A stretch of 8,012 nucleotides of DNA from Holophagaceae bacterium (GTDB lineage Bacteria > Acidobacteriota > Holophagae > Holophagales > Holophagaceae): contig JANXYT010000094.1 in the NCBI GenBank assembly GCA_025355915.1, positions 1-8,012 of the forward strand, written 5' to 3'. Every line of letters begins with the position of its first letter. Positions within the stretch are counted from its first letter, which is position 1. The position numbers and the translations under genes were made by a program. Below the pieces are notes generated by a model. It ran no database searches, was not told where the DNA came from, and was given only the letters and a program-made list of their open reading frames with translations. Shown one piece after another: positions 5,885 to 8,012 of the stretch.

Positions 5885-7597
5885 TCATTCGCCTTCGGTC
5901 TGCCGGTAGCCCTGATCGTGGATGTCCATGACCGCGCGGCCGGAAGGATCGGTCATGTTCGCGAAAGAGGCGTCCCAGCGCAACGCCGTTTCGGTGCTGC
6001 AGGCCACGCTGCGCTCGAAGGGCACGCAGTTGACAGCGGTGGCGGTGGGGAAGTGGTGTTCGAAGAGCTGCCGGTACAAGTAGGCCTCCTTGGTTTCCGG
6101 CGTCTTGACCGGGAAGCGTTCCGCCGCCCCCCGCATCATGCCGTCACTGATCTCCCGTTCGGCTGTGGCCTTCAGGGCGTTGATCCAGGCGTAGCCGACG
6201 CCATCGGAGAATTGCTCCTTCTGGCGCCAAAGCACCTCGTCCGGAATGGCGCCGTTAAAGGCCTGGCGCAGGGGGTATTTCTCAATGGGCCGGGGCCGGG
6301 CGGCATTCCGGGGCAGCTTGATGGAAGGATCCATCCGCATGGCCACATCGAGGAACTCACGGTCCAGGAAGGGCACCCGCGCCTCCACACCCCAGGCGGC
6401 GCTGGATTTGTTGGCCCGGGCGCAGTCGTAGAGGTGAAGTTTCTGGAGCTTGCGCACGGTTTCCGCGTGGAGTTCGGGTCCGTCCGGGGCCTTGTGGAAA
6501 TAGAGATAGCCGCCAAAAATTTCATCCGCCCCTTCGCCCGATAGCACCATCTTGATGCCCATGGCCCGGATCTTCCGCATCAGGAGGTACATGGGTGTCG
6601 AGGCCCGGATGGTGGTGATGTCAAAGGTTTCAACGTGGTAGATCACGTCGGAAAGGGCATCCAGTCCCTCCTGCACGGTGAAATGGATTTCATGATGGAT
6701 GGCGCCGATGTGAGCGGCCACCTTTCTGGCTGGGGCCAGATCCGGCGCGCCTTCCAGCCCAATGGCGAAGGAGTGGATGCGGGGCCACCAGGCTGGCGAG
6801 GTGCCGCCCTCCTCCACGCGGCCCTCCCGGTACTTGGCTGCAATCGCAGCGATCACCGATGAATCCACGCCACCGGAGATGAGCACCCCATAGGGAACGT
6901 CGCACATGAGCTGGCGGCGCACGGCGGCTTCGAGCGCTGCCCGCAACGCCACAGGATCGTAGGGTTCATGGGGGACATGGCCGGGCTCTGCCCAATCCGG
7001 CTGGTAGTAGCGCTGAAAGCCCTTGTCCGGCTCGTGACCCTGGTAGAAGTGGCCCGGTGGAACCTCCCGGATGCGATCACAGTGGCCCGTCAGAGCCTTC
7101 ATTTCCGAGGCGACGAACAGGTGGTCGTGCCGGTCCCAGCCCACATAGAGGGGGATGACGCCGATGGGATCCCGGGCGATGAGGTAGGTTTCGCGCTTGG
7201 GGTCGTAGAGGACGAAGGCGAAGATGCCGTTCATGCGGTTGAGAAAGTCCCTGGGGGAAAGCTCGTCATAGAGGTAGAGGATCACCTCGCAGTCCGACAG
7301 GGTCTGAAAGTCATGAGTCTCCTTCAGGCCGTGCCTCAGATCCTGGTGGTTGTAGATCTCGCCGTTGACCGCTAGCACCGTGCCCTTGAGGGTGTCGATC
7401 AGGGGTTGGGCGCCATGTTCCACATCCACAATGGACAGGCGCTCGTGCACCAGGACGGCCCGGTCGTCGCTGAAGATGCCGCTCCAGTCCGGGCCCCGAT
7501 GGCGGATCTTCCGGGCCATGGCGAGGGCCTGGCGCCGGAGCTCGCCCGGATTCGACCGGACTGGGTCCAGGTTGAGGATGCCGAGGATGCCGCACAT
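5885..7597 (-). CDS. asnB: Asparagine synthase (glutamine-hydrolysing)
   Basis: A 570-residue class II asparagine synthase that makes asparagine from aspartate with ATP and glutamine-derived ammonia. The N-terminal glutaminase domain starts MCGILG, so Cys2 becomes the terminal nucleophile after Met removal. It continues with HRGPDWSG, HERLSIVD (51-58) and NGEIYNH (78-84), which bind glutamine. The synthetase domain has the ATP-pyrophosphatase P-loop SGGVDSS (241-247), LSGEGADEIFGGY (352-364) and EARVPFLD (405-412). The C-terminus, with SVACSTETALRWDASFANM and DPSGRAV, matches the E. coli AsnB type; the protein is slightly longer than the 554 residues of E. coli. The ATG at 7597 is preceded by GGAG five bases upstream. 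Eighteen bases upstream of the start is an intrinsic terminator preceded by an Asn-codon leader ORF, so expression is probably set by attenuation. Genes for PilZ, rhodanese and MauE-like proteins follow on the same strand. Confidence 0.97.
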   Translation of the reverse strand: MCGILGILNLDPVRSNPGELRRQALAMARKIRHRGPDWSGIFSDDRAVLVHERLSIVDVEHGAQPLIDTLKGTVLAVNGEIYNHQDLRHGLKETHDFQTLSDCEVILYLYDELSPRDFLNRMNGIFAFVLYDPKRETYLIARDPIGVIPLYVGWDRHDHLFVASEMKALTGHCDRIREVPPGHFYQGHEPDKGFQRYYQPDWAEPGHVPHEPYDPVALRAALEAAVRRQLMCDVPYGVLISGGVDSSVIAAIAAKYREGRVEEGGTSPAWWPRIHSFAIGLEGAPDLAPARKVAAHIGAIHHEIHFTVQEGLDALSDVIYHVETFDITTIRASTPMYLLMRKIRAMGIKMVLSGEGADEIFGGYLYFHKAPDGPELHAETVRKLQKLHLYDCARANKSSAAWGVEARVPFLDREFLDVAMRMDPSIKLPRNAARPRPIEKYPLRQAFNGAIPDEVLWRQKEQFSDGVGYAWINALKATAEREISDGMMRGAAERFPVKTPETKEAYLYRQLFEHHFPTATAVNCVPFERSVACSTETALRWDASFANMTDPSGRAVMDIHDQGYRQTEGE

Positions 7598-7614
7598 GGT
7601 TTCTCCAGTCAGGG

Positions 7615-7652
7615 AAAAGAAAAACCCCCGATCCGCTGTCGCGAATCGGGGG
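7615..7652 (-). terminator. Intrinsic terminator in the asnB leader (attenuator, 3:4 stem)
   Basis: On the minus strand CCCCCGAT (7652-7645) pairs perfectly with ATCGGGGG (7632-7625). Inside the stem, CGC/GCG (7643-7641 with 7636-7634) closes a four-base loop after one mismatch. The stem is followed at once by TTTTTCTTTT (7624-7615). It lies between the leader peptide and asnB, only 18 bases before the asnB start codon, so it cannot be the end of an upstream gene: the next gene upstream (tdh) runs the other way. On the plus strand no T-run follows, so it acts in one direction. Confidence 0.88.
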
Positions 7653-7672
7653 TGGTCCGGGGAATCAGGAAT

Positions 7673-7759
7673 CTAGGCGAGATCCTCACCGGCCCACGCG
7701 CGATCCGCGCGAGGGAACCGATTGGGATTGCGGTTGGGTTGCAGAAGGGTGGGGGTCAT
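7673..7759 (-). CDS. Asparagine-rich leader peptide of asnB
   Basis: A 28-codon ORF in the asnB leader, starting ATG at 7759 and ending TAG at 7675-7673. An in-frame TAA lies six codons before the start, so it is not the tail of another gene. AAGG six bases upstream of the ATG is a partial Shine-Dalgarno. The peptide begins [18 protein letters not shown]; Asn is encoded at positions 9 (AAC), 11 (AAT) and 13 (AAT), that is three of five consecutive residues. The peptide has no signal or domain, and its probable role is the act of translation itself: measuring tRNA-Asn charging to control the terminator downstream. Pro (four) and Arg (four) codons are also common, so Pro or Arg control cannot be excluded from the peptide alone. 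The identity of the downstream gene favours Asn. Confidence 0.8.
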   Translation of the reverse strand: MTPTLLQPNRNPNRFPRADRAWAGEDLA

Positions 7760-7774
7760 GGAAAGCCTTGAAGC

Positions 7775-7804
7775 ACCTTACCGGCCGGGTTCGCACATCG
7801 TCAA
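7775..7804 (-). promoter_or_regulatory. Candidate promoter for the asnB leader
   Basis: On the minus strand TTGACG (7804-7799) is a good -35 match, followed after 18 bases by TAAGGT (7780-7775), a weak -10. Initiation about seven bases further would be near 7768, leaving only some nine bases before the leader ATG, with the AAGG at the very 5' end of the RNA. A short leader is workable but unusual, so another promoter further upstream remains possible. Confidence 0.3.
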
Positions 7805-7813
7805 GGCAGGATC

Positions 7814-7828
7814 GGAACAGTTGGTTCC
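7814..7828. repeat. Inverted repeat GGAAC-N5-GTTCC in the divergent asnB-tdh gap
   Basis: A perfect 5-base inverted repeat with a 5-base spacer (GGAAC AGTTG GTTCC), flanked outside by CAGGA and TG that extend the dyad loosely. It sits between the divergent tdh and asnB-leader starts and just upstream of the candidate asnB -35. It could be an operator for either gene, but repeats this short also arise by chance. Confidence 0.22.
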
Positions 7829-7868
7829 TGTTGATCTTGGTGATGAAATGGTCCGGTTGGAGGCATGC

Positions 7869-8012
7869 ATGAAAGCCCTACTGAAAACCAAGCGAGAGGA
7901 AGGCATCTGGATGGGCGAGGTGCCCATGCCCGAGATGGGACCTAACGACGTCCTCATCCGGGTCCACAAGAGCGCCATCTGTGGTACCGACATCCATATC
8001 TACAACTGGGAC
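7869..8012 (+). CDS. tdh: Threonine 3-dehydrogenase, N-terminal part (cut by window end)
   Basis: Forty-eight codons are visible before the window ends. They begin [19 protein letters not shown] and continue to [14 protein letters not shown], nearly the same as the start of E. coli Tdh, a zinc-dependent medium-chain dehydrogenase. The enzyme oxidises L-threonine with NAD+ to 2-amino-3-ketobutyrate, the substrate of Kbl. Visible residues include Cys38 (catalytic zinc ligand), Thr40, Asp41 and His43 of the ICGTDIH motif. The ATG at 7869 has GGAGG five bases upstream; an overlapping ATG at 7865 is in another frame and is rejected. The gene is divergent from the asnB leader with about 109 bases between the two start codons. 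It points in the same direction as kbl but is separated from it by the whole minus-strand block. Confidence 0.96.
   Translation, partial: MKALLKTKREEGIWMGEVPMPEMGPNDVLIRVHKSAICGTDIHIYNWD

Larger units (their letters stand above)
7615..7759 (-). promoter_or_regulatory. Putative ribosome-mediated transcription attenuator of asnB
   Basis: The leader can form three competing helices on the minus strand. Helix 1:2 is 7715-7707 with 7701-7693 (8 pairs and one T-T mismatch, loop GGATC). Helix 2:3 is 7709-7689 with 7660-7640 (18 of 21 positions paired, one of them G-U, no bulge; mismatches at 7700/7649, 7698/7651 and 7693/7656). Helix 3:4 is the terminator. Helices 2:3 and 3:4 exclude each other. 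Segment 2 begins 11 bases after the last of three clustered Asn codons, about the distance a ribosome stalled there would cover. It would thus block segment 1, free segment 2 and permit read-through when charged tRNA-Asn is scarce. With enough Asn-tRNA the ribosome reaches the stop, occludes segment 2 and termination follows. The pairing is seen; the mechanism is inferred by analogy with the trp, his and leu attenuators. Confidence 0.78.

Noticed and set aside
5693..6544. A 283-codon plus-strand open frame across asnB and PilZ
   Set aside because: It is antisense to two well-supported proteins and has no recognisable domain.
7604..7759. T-box or other tRNA-binding riboswitch as the explanation for the asnB leader
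   Set aside because: No T-box consensus sequence or specifier-loop scaffold is visible, the leader is too short, and a translated ORF with Asn codons explains the structure better.
7844..7849. TTGGTT-17-TGAAAT as a tdh promoter
   Set aside because: Both hexamers are weak and initiation would fall almost on the Shine-Dalgarno; not listed as a feature.

Overview
The window is GC-rich bacterial chromosome, roughly 60-65% GC by eye, with tightly packed genes, TTG and GTG starts beside ATG, Shine-Dalgarno sites and a lipoprotein signal. No plasmid, phage or insertion-sequence gene is visible. The mixture of a Kbl/Tdh threonine pathway, a PilZ protein and a rhodanese-MauE pair would suit an Acidobacteriota (Holophaga/Geothrix-like) or deltaproteobacterial-type genome. 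That placement is a guess from general gene content, not from a marker gene.

Layout from left to right. On the minus strand, positions 26-1387 encode an organophosphate:phosphate-antiporter type MFS transporter. Upstream of it, also on the minus strand, is a small lipoprotein of unknown function (1481-2026). Divergent from these, on the plus strand, is kbl (2127-3320), which makes glycine and acetyl-CoA from 2-amino-3-ketobutyrate. Behind kbl lies a decayed scrap of a HAD-type (2-haloacid dehalogenase-like) gene (about 3330-3530, minus). From there to 7759 everything is on the minus strand. In transcription order this run is an Asn-rich leader peptide with an attenuator, asnB (glutamine-dependent asparagine synthase), a PilZ protein, a small unknown protein, a membrane-anchored rhodanese, a MauE/DoxX-like membrane protein and an exported single-domain cupin. 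At the right edge, on the plus strand and cut by the window end, is tdh (threonine 3-dehydrogenase), the enzyme that acts just before Kbl.

The most striking feature is the leader of asnB (7615-7759). A 28-codon ORF with its own start, partial Shine-Dalgarno and stop carries three Asn codons within five residues (PNRNPN). It is followed by a strong intrinsic terminator 18 bases before the asnB start codon. A 21-base leader segment that begins 11 bases after the last Asn codon can pair at 18 of 21 positions, with no bulge, with the region holding the 5' arm of that terminator. The same segment can instead form a local hairpin. This is the full 1:2 / 2:3 / 3:4 arrangement of classical ribosome-mediated transcription attenuation, and the codon used matches the amino acid made by the downstream gene. 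I do not recall a described asparagine leader-peptide attenuator, so this is my main candidate for something new.

Functional links: Tdh and Kbl form the threonine-to-glycine route but are separated here by about 4.5 kb of opposite-strand genes. The asnB to MauE genes are close enough to be one operon (ATGA overlaps at 5396-5399 and 4437-4440), so asparagine-sensitive read-through could also affect the PilZ and rhodanese/MauE genes.
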